NCBI GenBank assembly: GCA_012295275.1
Contig: CM022671.1
Location: forward strand, 5,280,565-5,341,564
Direction of reading: 5' to 3'
DNA from: Chrysomallon squamiferum
Taxonomy: Eukaryota > Mollusca > Gastropoda > Neomphalida > Peltospiridae
DNA: 61,000 bases
In this document: positions 39,451-58,475 of the stretch, piece after piece
Layout: the number at the start of each line of letters is the position of its first letter
Position numbering within the stretch: position 1 is the first letter of the stretch
Position numbers and translations under genes: made by a program
The notes under the pieces: model-generated
What the model saw: the letters and a program-made list of their open reading frames with translations, nothing else
Databases searched by the model: none
Told to the model about the DNA's origin: nothing

Positions 39451-40318
39451 ACTGGTAACCAGATCTGCTTGAAGTGGTACCGTTCTGCCTGTTATCGTCT
39501 CACATAATCTGGGAATGTCTGAACCTGGCTGCGAAAGGGGCACCTCTCAACTAATTAAAGACTGTTTTACGAGGAAATCATCGCCACAGTTACAGAGGGA
39601 TATCATCGTATCTGTGATTAACACGCCCTTTGGTGTGGTAAAAAGCATCACCTTTCTTAAACAGCTAATATTTCACAACTTAGAGGCGTAATTAATTAAA
39701 GATCTAAAAGCTATAATACTGCAAGAGTTACAGAGATGTAAGGTAATTTACGAGTCGGTATGGCGTTTTAAAACGTGTTAATAAACAGCTAATACTTTCA
39801 TAATGTGATGAATAATTAACGATGACACCGCGATGTGGTAAAAAATACATTTTAAAATTAATCGCTTTAATAAATGAGGGGTGCTGGATTGTAAAAGCAA
39901 TAAATAAATAAAATAAAATAAAATAAAATAAAATAAAATAAATAAATAAATAAATAATGATAATAATAAAAATAAATAAATAATAATAATAAAAACATAA
40001 ATACAAAATAAAATAAAATAAAATAAAATAAATAAATGATTAATAAAAAAATAGTATTAATAGGCAGATTTTCTCGTGAACATCCTTCAAGAATCAATCC
40101 TTCTCACAGCAGGATTTCTTAGGTTTCCGCCCCCCTTTCTCTGTGACGTTTCATGTCAGTTAAAATAAACTATGTTAAGATATGGTTAGAAAAAAGAATG
40201 TTGCAATGACTTTTCATCCATGCTGAAAACAAAATGCATTATGTAATGTTTTTTAATAATCCCGGAGCATGAGTTATCTACCTAATAAAACGTGTCCTTT
40301 CATTTGGAAAGCGGTTAA

Positions 40319-40361
<43 letters not shown>

Positions 40362-41075
40362 TGTTTTCTTATATCTAGACTGTGAAACATAATGGCTGAT
40401 ATTTTCTAATCATGACTATACCTAGTATATTAGTGCATTAAATACAGAAGTTGTTTAATCAGTAGTTTGAGGTTTTCTCTGGGTAGGAGCTGTTAAGAAG
40501 TTACGATCTCAGCACCTTCTGGGTTTTTATTCTTACGACTTAATGCTGTTGCCACTGAAACCGGTTTTATCAGTAATGTAAATCAATGAAGATCAGAAGA
40601 ATGTGTGATTCTGTACGACAGGTCATAAGATCAAGTCTGTTCAGGTCTCCCAAAGAACTATTTCCTGTTCCAGATATTTCCCACGTTTGCCATTTTCTTC
40701 ATTTACGAAAACCATGTTCTATACATAATAGTTAATACACTGTTGTTAGTAAAATGTATTGAAATACTGTTAAACAAAATAGAGACAAAATATTAAGTAT
40801 TAATGCATCTGTTAGAAATAGAAAAACAAAACAAAAAAAACAAACAAACAAAAAACAACATAATAATAATAATAAATAAATAAATAAATAAACTTAACAA
40901 AAATACAAAATAATTAAAATAATTGCTAATCTAAACGTAAATACCAATGTCATGCCTCACGGTGGAATTAAAAAAACAACAACAAAAAAACAAAAACAAA
41001 CAAACAACAACATATATACCAAAAGAGGGCCTCGCCGGTCAGCTATTTGTGGATTGAAGAAACTCCGTGTTTAAG

Positions 41076-41237
41076 ATGGGCCCGATATACCTCCAGCTTT
41101 ATGATATTACACATATTGGAATGTTTTCACAACAACTGCCTGCTCGCGCCGTGTTTAGCCGTCTGACATTTACGGCAATGGCGGGAAGCTGGAAAACCTT
41201 TCACTCAAGTTTAACGCAGACGGGATCGGGTGCATAA
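41076..41237 (+). other. Upstream open reading frame, 53 codons, before SSPN
   Basis: An ATG-initiated frame (opening MGPIYLQLYD) lies 93 bp before the SSPN start and ends at TAA. The region is CpG-richer than its surroundings and probably transcribed. If so, this could be a translation-limiting uORF. It has no recognised domain and may never be translated. Confidence 0.25.
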
Positions 41238-41329
41238 CCATCATCATCACCATCGTTGTGGTGGTAAAAAAAAAATATATATACAGATGAAAAGGTGACC
41301 ACATTTATCTATTACGTCTAATCATCGTC

Positions 41330-47252
<5,923 letters not shown>

Positions 47253-50200
47253 AAAAAAATAAAAATTTCTTATCTATGGATATAAAAAAAAAAAAAAATT
47301 AAATAATAAATGACAATAAAAAGAATAAGAATTTAAGAAACATATAACAACAAAAACCACAATAACATTGATAACCACATGAAAAACAACAAACATATTT
47401 TATAATTTTATAATTTGCATCGTTCATTGAAAAAATATTTTATATGACAATAAAAAAAAAAAAAAAAATGAATAATTCTTTGTACCTTAAATAATGTATA
47501 TTAGCATTTGGTAATATTTTTTCATTGTGAATATTATTTACATGGAAAAAAAATAATAATAAAAAAGATCTGTCTGAAAAATGCAGAACATACAAAGGAA
47601 AAAAAAAAAACAGCCAAAACGTTATTATTTTGTTCTAACATCATTTTATATGTAATAATGTAAGATATCCTTGACTGACTGAGAATATGACAAATTTGTA
47701 AAAAAAATAAATAAAATAAAATAAAAGAAATAAAGATTTAAAAAGATTAAAATTGAAATATCAAGTTGAATGTTAATATAAATAAAGTTGAACATAACAT
47801 GAAAAAATTAATTTATGAAAAAATTTATTTTCAGGGAATGTCTGATAGGGTTTATATTATTGTTATAAATGCAATTAAAACAAGTTATATAATGACCAGT
47901 CATAAATTGTTGAAGAACCAAGCACCAAAAATAGATATAATTATTATTAACATGTTTGTATATACTTTTCAGATAATTACTGTTTTATGTAATTTCTATG
48001 CAAGCTGTAAATAAATAAAAATATTTTATGTTGCAGTATTTTTGTTTTTGTAATTTTACTTTAAATATGAGTTACCTTGGAGCTGCAGTTTTGAAATTTC
48101 AGAGTAACAATCACTTCATTATTTAAAACAGTCCTTAGTGTAAACAACAGAAATATGACATCTTTTTATTTAAAAAAATAAAAATAAAAAAAAAAATAAT
48201 AATAATAATAATTTTTAAAACTGTTATCTGTTTCTGTACCAAAAATGGCCCTTATGATCATCAAAAATTTAGATTTTAGAAGTACAGAGAACATGACCAA
48301 AAACTACATTAATAATAAAACAAGAAAACTTCCCCAAAACAAACAGTGAAACAAAACCTACCAACTATAAAATAAAACAAATCAAAAACAATATTCATTG
48401 TAAAAGTAGATTTATTCCAAGAAAGGATATTTAATTTATTTTTGCATAGAGCACCATACAAAGTCGATACAAAGAAACACACACAGTTTGTAACACAGAG
48501 CAAGATCACAATTTGAAATAACACTATGCAGTTCATAAAACCATTTCACATCAAGTACTTTATGTTTGTTGCATTATTAGAAATAAAATATATAGTTTAT
48601 ATCATCCTTTCATTCTCAGAGCTGCATTTAACATAATTTGAAATAAAGTGTCATAATTTTACAACTTTCACATTGTTATATTTACATGGATATTACCATG
48701 ATACAAACATATCATAATTATTCAGTTTATGTAACTTCAAATAAAACATATATATATATATATATATTATAGCAAGAACAGTTTGAAATAACATACATAA
48801 TTATACCATCCAAATATCCCGAGAGTTATGTTTGTCATGATTTAATTGGAAATAATATACATATAAAAAATTCATATATGTATATGGGCCAATACAACTT
48901 GAAATAAAATGCATAATCCTCGATTTGTGTATGTAATATATACACATATACATTTATATATATATATATATTTAAAACTTACAATATATGTGTTTTCTTT
49001 GTGCATGTGTGTGTGTGTGTGTGTGTATTTACACATAGATACATACACACTACATTATGTTCTGTTTTGAAGTATGTAAATTTAAGTTGTGACCTTGTAG
49101 GTGTGATGTTTTCTAAGTTGTAAGCTTAGGAACAAAATAATAAAAATAAAGTAATAATAATAAAAAACCAAATGAAGTCATAAATTACAAAATACTACTT
49201 AATTTCTACATTTTTTTACCTCTTTTACTGCATCAAATGTTTATAATATCCAAATCATATTAAATGGAAGAAATTAAAAAATTTTACAATCAATATAATG
49301 AATAGATAGTTTTTAAATATTTTCTGTGGCTATATGTTTCTGGTTTATAGATTTAAATATACAGTATATCATATATATGTGATATATACATTAAAACTAT
49401 AATAACAATGATATGCAATAATTCCATATATTTTTTAACTACTTATTTATGCTTTGATTACATCAAACTGGGTATTATAGGTGGAATGTGGGATTAAAAT
49501 ATGTACAAGTATGGACATATATTTTTCTGTGTGTGTGTGTGTGTGTGCATGTGTGTGTGCATGCACACATGCATGCATGTATATACATGTGTATATGCAT
49601 GTACGTCTTTATGTTTCTGTTTTTATGTTTGTGTCTTTGTATGTACCTCAGAAGTGACATTATATTTATTTATATTATTTAAAGGCTAAAAAAATAACAG
49701 ATTTTCGTTGCTGTAGTTAGCAGAATTATGCCAATCCTCCAAATCAGTTCTAAAAGCACCAAACAAATGTTGTATTACAGATAAGTTTAGAAATAAAGAC
49801 ACATACTGGGCATCTTCTAACAGTCTTTAACATTAATTAAAAAAATGGTGAGATATATCCTTTTTTACAGCTCAAATCAGAAAGATTTGTAAACATCTAT
49901 CACAGTAATTGAAAATATCTAACATACCACCCAGCTTAAAACTGTAAAAAAAAAAAAAAAAAAAAAAAAATATATGTATATATTCATATAAACTTATTAA
50001 TTTTACTAAAACAAAAAAGTATTGAATCTTATCAATTCAATTACTGATATAAACTTTGTAAATATCTGCCAAGTCTTAAAAAATATTTCATTCACAGATC
50101 AGGTAAAATAAGTAAAATTTGGATGCACATTTTTCAAATTTAAACTGTAACAATGTGGTCTAATACAAATATTATTTTAATAAAAATTAAGTAAGCTGCT

Positions 50201-51236
50201 AAAACATATGCCATTTTCGACAAAATTCTGGTATAATTTCTATATCTAAATCAGTTTTATAATTTTCATAATAGAAATATGATAATTATAGTTAAGTACA
50301 TTTTCATGTATAATCATTATCAAAGAAACTTTTTTATTTTCATAATTTCTCTTAATGTTGTTGTAAGTCTTGAATCAGTAATAACCCTTTGTAATATATC
50401 AACTGAATTTTGAATTTAAATTTTGATCTTTTATACATTAAAAAGGGTTCAAAACAAGCAGCAAACTTACATCTGATAGTTAGATGTGAAATGAGTACCT
50501 GCAGGGTGAAGCTATCCCAGTAGGTGGGTGTTTTGGGCAATGTATTTTGATGTAAGAGCTGCTACAAATCAATGGGGCTGGTTTTTTCAAAGTGTGTACA
50601 AAAATCTGTATATCATGTGAAGAGAATATATTTCACATTTTATAACTGATACAAAAATGTCAAAATCCAAGATGTGAGATATAGTTATTGAAAATATTAG
50701 TAATAATAATAATAATAAAAACAGTAACCATAATAAAATATATTATTATTACAGATTTAGTACATATAAGGTAGATGAAGACAAAGCAACAAGTAATAAT
50801 TCATGTAATTATAAAATTATGAATAAACATTTCAGCATCTTCTCAGAGTGGTTTAATGTAAGTTATTGTGTAGTTCTTCATGCACACAGAAATAATGAGA
50901 TCGACTTCAAACATTTTTATGGCTACTGTAATTCACTCAACAAATACACAACATTTTGAATAGCATTTACAAGACAAGAAACAGAATAAAACATAACTGA
51001 CAAGGATAAGAATATATAAGAAATGAAAAAGGATACATTCAAAATAAGCAGAATATTATGGAGTCTTTTTTTATTATAATTATTATTATTTTTTTAAAAA
51101 ACAAAACATTTTAAATGATGCAGTTTGGTAATTTAACTGAAATAATTTAGATACATGATACAGACAGACTGTAAATGGTACAACACTGGAATGAAAGTCT
51201 TGTGAGAACACATTGTATCAGTGTGGAATTGCTGGA
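47253..51236. other. Intergenic region between convergent SSPN and ITPR
   Basis: About 4 kb without a gene. It holds the 3' UTRs of both neighbours. A minus-strand AATAAA at 51070-51075, about 162 bp past the ITPR stop, is a plausible poly(A) signal. From about 48510 to 48910 the words TTTGAAATAA and ATACATAATTAT recur irregularly. Short TA and TG tracts lie near 48750-48770 and 49007-49027, and a 23-bp A run near 49947. Confidence 0.55.
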
Positions 51237-51329
51237 CTAAGAGGGCAGACCCTGATTCAGCTGGAAGGGCACAGCGGGCGTGTGCTGCAGAAGTCCAATT
51301 CGCTGTTTTAACTTTCTCTGTTCTGTCAT
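51237..51329 (-). CDS. ITPR: ITPR last coding exon
   Basis: 30 residues and a TAG stop ([20 protein letters not shown]...). It lines up with the end of vertebrate receptors. Confidence 0.94.
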   Translation of the reverse strand: MTEQRKLKQRIGLLQHTPAVPFQLNQGLPS

Positions 51330-53547
51330 CTGTGAAAAAAACCATCACCAACATTAAAATCTGATCTGAATGTCGCTGTGAAAAGTTAAGAAAGAAATCT
51401 CAACCACTGAAGAGTTATTTCAACTGTAAAAATTCACTATTTATTAAACAGTAATTTTAAACAATGTCATCACTTAAAAAAAAACCCCTGTAAACTGCAA
51501 AATAATACTTGTACTAAAAAACATTCTTATAAAGTTTTTCAGTCCAAACAGCTGAATAAATGTGATAAACATTCAACTACTCCAGACAATTTTAATCCTA
51601 AATTAATTCAGTAATCTAAGTACAATTATATTTAGGGCGTAAAAACAATAAAAAAAATATTGAATGAGAAAACCCCAGTGCTATAACAAAAATTGACTAC
51701 TCTCCTTGTTTTAACAGCTACAGAACAAATCTTTTGTGTACATCATCCTCCCACAGAGAGAAAAAACACTTGTTATTTCTGGCTTAAATAAATCAGACAT
51801 GCAGCTGTGGTTGGAATGAGATATTCTCAGTAAGGCTACAACCTGATTTTAAAAAAAATCTCTGTTTGACTGTACTGACTCACCTGTTCTTTAAGCTCTG
51901 TGAGTTGTTGTGACAGCGTTATCACCAGTCTGTTGGTGTTGTCAAGCTGCTGCTGAAGGTTGCGAAACTCGTTCTGCTCAGCCTCACCCTCGTCAGCCGT
52001 CAGTGACATGGCTCGCATACGCGGAAACCAGTCGAGAATCTTCTCCTAAAAAAACAAAAAAAAAAACAAATCTTTTATTAAAAAATAATAATGTGAAATA
52101 TTTACAGTTAATTATTTAAAAATAAAGACATGTTGTTCATATTTATAATCATTACATTTTAATTGAAATGTATTAAAGTGAAATATTTAAATTTAATTAT
52201 TTATAAATAAATATAGGTTGTTCACATTTATAAGTAGACAGCTGTATTATAAAACTGATTACACTTATTAATATATCAAAACTATTTAAAAATAATATGA
52301 AATAATATTATGCCTTACATTTACATTAATTGTTATAATTACTTAAAATTTTAAAATTAGTTTAATTTAAGTAATCTGTTCAGTATGTGTTATTATTTTG
52401 AAAAAAAAAAAGTTTTGTCTTGATCTAGTTTTAAAAAATCTTTTATTATTATTATTATTTTTATTATCATCATAATAATTTTTTTATTTATTTATTATTA
52501 TTGTTGTTGTTGTTTCATTACTGACATGTATTAATTAAAAGTTTTAAAAATTATTTTATTATTATTATTATTTTTATTTTTATTATTATTATTGTTGTTA
52601 TTGTTATTGTTGTTGTTGTTGCTGTTTAACTACTGACATGTATTAATAAAAAGTTTTGAAAAAAATATTTTATTATTATTGTTGTTGTTGTTGTTGTTGT
52701 TGCTGCTGTTTCACTACTGACATGTATTAATGAAAGGTATGGAATTGTTTACATTTATTAATGAAGACACGTAACTCTCAGGTCCAGTGAACTCTGTAGG
52801 GTCTTTGACCTTGACGAGGACGATGAAGTAGAGGTAGTGCCACATGTTGTGTTCTGAGTGGATATGTCCTTCAAACGATGTTGTCCTGTTGTCAAATAAC
52901 TTTCTCTCAGATCCTGAGATAAACAAAAACATGTGACTTTATATTTATACACTTTCACAATCTTAGAAATTCACACACACAAAAAAAAAAAATAATGATA
53001 ATAATAATAAAAAAAAAATAAAATAAATAAATAAAATAATTTATTTAAACTGAACATCAGTATGCATTATAATATTAATCTGATATAAATTTCTTAATTT
53101 GCAAATCAAAGTATGCTAAGATCATGTACATATATATATTTTTTTATGGTTTGTGATACTGGATTCAAAATTATAAATTTTAAAAATTTAAAAAAAAAAT
53201 AGGGAAAAAAGAAGGAAAAAAAGAAAAAAGTGGAAAACTGTAGGTTATTATAGAAATTAAAAAAAACAACAACAAACAACTGAACTGAAACTTACCACAG
53301 ATGAAACAAGAGTTTCTCAGAATTTCATCCTTGGTTTGTTTTTCACTTCTGAGATCAGCAAATGTGTCGATGATGACACCAAAGATGAGGTTGAGGACGA
53401 TGATGATGATGATGAAGAAGAAGAGAAGATCATAGACAATTCTTGCTGCATACAGAGGTTCCTGGAATATTTTGAATTGTGCAGAGTAAACAGAAATATT
53501 TTCATGAAAAGAATATTAAAAAATTATAAAATTAACAAAACTTAAAA

Positions 53548-53630
<83 letters not shown>

Positions 53631-53646
53631 TAAAAATAAAAATAAA

Positions 53647-53705
<59 letters not shown>

Positions 53706-55472
53706 TAATAATGATGATAATAACCAAGCAATAACGATAAAAACAATAACAACAATAACAACAATAAAATTAAGAGTAGCAGTAGAATCAGTGAGTAAAA
53801 TACCTGACTACTTGGGCGTCGCAGAACATCGCCGATACCCCCACCGTTACGCAGACCCTGGTTGAGTGATGTCACTATACACATGATGAGAGAGTCACAT
53901 GCTCGCTGTTTCCCTTCCTCGATGTGCGTGTTGTCTGACAGCTGTAGAGATTCTGTAAGTTTACAACATAGTTAAATATACTGTCAGTTGTGTAGTAGAT
54001 GACAGGAATTGTTGTTATATAAAAATGTAACAGGAAAAAATTATAAATAATGATAATAATAAATTGTTTTTAAATTATTTTTATTATAATTAATAAAAAA
54101 TAAGAATAAAAATATTTTTTAAAATAAAAAAAAATAAAATGACAGAAATATTGAACTGATATCTAAAATTAAACTAATATATTCATGAGCTTTTTAAAAA
54201 TAAAAAAAACATTTATAATAATGACAAAATTTGATATCTAAATTAAACTAATTATATTCATGAGCTTTAAAATAAAGTTTATAAAATTGATTTAAATTAA
54301 AAATATTCTTGACACCTAAAAAAAGTTACACCTAAATTTAGCTGGTTGTATATTTGGGGTTTATGTGAATGAAGAGAAGTGAACAAACCTCCACCAACGC
54401 GAAGTAGATGACTGACAAGAGACTCAGTCACTGTGCAATTCTCATCTCCTGCTGAACACGAGGCTTTGTCACCTGCTTTTATATCATCTTAAATACACAA
54501 AAATAAATACACAAACAAATAAATAAATAAAGAAATAAATAAATAAATAAATACACAAATAAATACACAAATAAATAAATAAATAAATACACAAATAAGT
54601 AAATAAGTAAATACACAAATAAATAAATAAGTACACAAATAAATACACAAATAAATAAATAAATAAATAAATAAATACAGAAATAAATAAATAAATAAAT
54701 AAACAAATAAATACACAAATAAATAAATACACAAATAAATAAATAAGTAAATACACAAATAAGTAAATAAGTAAATAAAATAAATAAATAAGTACAAAAA
54801 TAAATACACAAATAAACAAATAAATAAATAAATAAATAAATAAATAAGAAATAAATGAATAAATACACGAAGAAAGAAAGAAACAAACAAACAAAGAAAT
54901 AAATATTAGCAATAATATATTTACAATAATAAATAAATAATATTAACAGTAGAAAAATTACAAAAGCAAATTAATACTATTAACAATAATATTTAAAATG
55001 AAAAAATATTTTGCTGGAATAAACAAATGAATAAGAAAAATAGTAATATTTAAAAAAATAATATACATCTTATTTTTTTTTAATATTGTTATTTTTTATT
55101 AATTTATTATATATACAAAAATTAGCATAAATTTCATGAGAATAAAAATCTATAAATCAAGAATTAAAAACGAAATATCAAATTTAGGAAGATAATGAAA
55201 TAAAATAAATATGTAATATTAAAAAAACCATTTCTAACATTTTTCAAATTATTTAAAAAAAGTTATGCTAATCAAACTTAAAGATAAATCTTTACTACTA
55301 TATAACAATAACAATAACAAGACTAATAATAATTTTAAAAAAATATTATAAATAAATAAATAAATAGATAAATAAATAATTAAACAAATAAATATAAAAT
55401 AAATGAAATAAAAAATAAAACAAAATAAAACAAAAAACCAACAAAACAAATAAAATATATAAGAACAAAAAG

Positions 55473-55535
<63 letters not shown>

Positions 55536-55976
55536 TGATCGAAATACAAAACTAAAACAGCAAAGAAAACTCCTCTTGCACACTAATCTACGATCAACTT
55601 ACTTTTGTTATCAGGAAGTGTCAGAACTGGCTCCACCTCCATGACGAAGTCGTTGCGGAAGAACATGAAACCAATGATGGAGAAGAGGTAGATGAGGATG
55701 ACTGCTAACACAGCTGTCAGCACGATGGAGCGGCCGTTTCTCGTTACAGATTTGATGACGTTTAGCAGTGTTTCTTCTCTGTAGACAACATCTAGCAACT
55801 GCAAGTTAAACAAACAAATCAAATCAAAATTACTGAATAATCCGTTTAATTGTTTTTAAAAAGAAAGATGTATTTAATTTGATGAACTCTTGGAAAATAA
55901 GTATTTCTGAACGAGATATGAATGATTAAAAGATAGTTTTCTTTACAATAAAACCTCCAAATAATAATCATAACAC

Positions 55977-56063
<87 letters not shown>

Positions 56064-56605
56064 GTAATAATAATAGTAATGATGATGATTATGATGATGA
56101 TATAATAAAAATAATAGTAATAGTAGTAGTAGTAATAAGAGTAATAGTAAAAATAACAATAATCATAATATTAATAAAATAATAATAATAACAATAACAA
56201 ACCACAATAACAGATAAACAGAAAAAAATAATAAATAAAAAATTAGTTCTCTAAATAAGACATTTTGCAAAATAAATATAAATTCTTAACCAGTACATAA
56301 AATGAAAGGCATCAATAAACCACAGAAGTAATTTCTGAAGTTGTAAGAACGTAGCTGGGATGTGAGAACTTACAAGAAGACTGTAGAAGAACTCATGTAC
56401 ACACAGTCCAAGTATACAGAGAATTAGATAACCCACATGGTACATCACTTCAAAGTCTGTCAGAATTGTGTGCAGTGGTTTGGTAAACGTGCCTCGGTTC
56501 CCCATCAGACTCACAAGAAACACAAACTTATTTATCACCTGAAACAATAATAATAATTACAATAATAATAATAATTAAATTGGTAAACATATAAAAAAGT
56601 GTCAT

Positions 56606-56642
<37 letters not shown>

Positions 56643-58441
56643 TTCATTGGGAAAAAAACCAACCATTTAAAGTTATTTTGATTTTAATTTTAAATTATCT
56701 GTTTAAAATAAAATAAATATCAACTATAAAGATAAAGTTATAATTGCCCTTATAATTGAAAGATCATATTTGAAAACTTTACAGACAAAAAATCAATTAT
56801 TCTTATGATAATTATTTTCACACAGATTAATCATTATTTTCTTTCTTTTTATCTGTATCAACAAGCTGTTTTACTGTACATGCACACATACTCAAACACC
56901 TGTGTACAAGTGTACACACACATACACATACATAACAAACACTGAACACTAAATATTATATTATGTTAAATTTAAATATAAACATTTCTTACATTTAGAC
57001 TTCCAAGAAGCCAGAGAGTAGGGCCAAGTCCTACAGAAAAGATCAGTCTAAGAATTGTGGACACAATCAAAGTTCTGATTCCTGCTGGTCGAGGAATTGT
57101 GATCACTATCGCTAAGGAAACCAACATGGCTGTCCACACCAAGCCAGACAAACGAGGATCTAATTCTGAATAAAAGTTAAAAAATTAATTTTTTTTATTT
57201 TATATACAAAATATGTATATGTATGGCTCTAGACAATAAGGTTTGTTTATACAAATTATAGTAGATATATAAAAAATACTATAAAAGAAATAAAATTAGT
57301 TTTTCAATTGTTTTGATAAATCGATAGACTAAATATTATAAACAGCTAATTATAATTACTAAAATCTAGATGAAGAAATTTTGATTTTATTTTAAATGAG
57401 TTTTTTTTAAATAACTTATAGAAAATCTTATTTTAAATTAATTTTTTTAAATAATGACAGATGACAAGATTTAATTTAAATAATGAAAATATAAAAAACT
57501 TTATAAATTTTTATATCCTTTCTTGGGTTTTTTTTTATTTTTGTAAAACAACAGACAATTTAATCACAGACATAATTTTAAATTATTACATATAGATTTT
57601 TCTTATTTATTATTTAAAAACACAGACATAAATCTGATCACTTATTTAAACGAGTACAAACCTTTCTTTGATTCGTTGAAGGGGTAGAAGAAGGCCACAA
57701 GGAGGTTGATGATGAGGGCGAAGTTGAAGGAGATGCTGCCCCACAGTAACATGTTGCTGCTAAACCAGAACAGTAGATGATTGGCTGAAAACACAACAGT
57801 AAATTTTAATTACTTCTCTTTCTTCCCAAGGCTCTTGGTCATGTGTAATTTATAACCTATTTAAAATATGTAACAGGTTGCTTTTTAAAAAAATAATGTG
57901 AAGTGATTTATATATTAATATGTTAATTTACAATTTAGGTGACATAGGAATATATATATATATTCATACTTATCATTAATTTTGAAATACTGAACTTCAT
58001 TTTTTTAATATTTGTCATTAAATTTGAAATTTTAGTTATTTTTAAAACATTTTTTATTATCATCACCCCTCCCAAAATTTTCAAGATCTGTTATTCAGTG
58101 ATAATGTTTTTGTGACAGATAATGAACAAAAAACTTTACTCCTATTAATTCTATAATATTAAACCTTTCCTAACTACACAAAGCACTAAATGGTTTCTCA
58201 CCTCTCAACATTTTCTGCCACTTCATCTCAGCGTACAGGTCTTCATGCATTTCAAAGAAGTGTGGAATCTTTGAACCCTGCTCATCTCTCTCTGTCGAGT
58301 GAAATGCTTTAATCTTACTCTCCTCAGTCAGGTATGCACAGATTTCCGGAATGGGAAAAACAATTCTCTCCATTGTTCTATCATGTCTGACAATCTGAAG
58401 GAAAAACAACAAGAACAACAATGATAATAATTATATTAATG

Positions 58442-58475
<34 letters not shown>

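Larger units (their letters stand above)
38231..41329. other. Divergent intergenic region between C and SSPN
   Basis: About 3.1 kb lying upstream of both genes. The 38.24-38.28 kb and 38.64-39.0 kb parts could hold the promoter of C. The CpG-richer 41.03-41.33 kb part looks like the promoter and 5' UTR of SSPN. Between them are (TTA)n at 38331-38380, AAAAT/AAAT repeats at 39900-40040, (TAA)n at 40318-40359, a SINE-like head near 39.41 kb, and two related segments (near 39128 and 40167) sharing ATATGGTTAGAAAAAAGA. Confidence 0.5.

Noticed and set aside
52753-52790. Earlier donor GTGTCT for ITPR exon n
   Set aside because: It would delete VSSLIN, a segment conserved in length across the family. 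The GTAAAC donor keeps it in frame.
54479-54912. Three long overlapping hydrophobic frames
   Set aside because: They are translations of an AAAT/ACAC minisatellite inside an ITPR intron.
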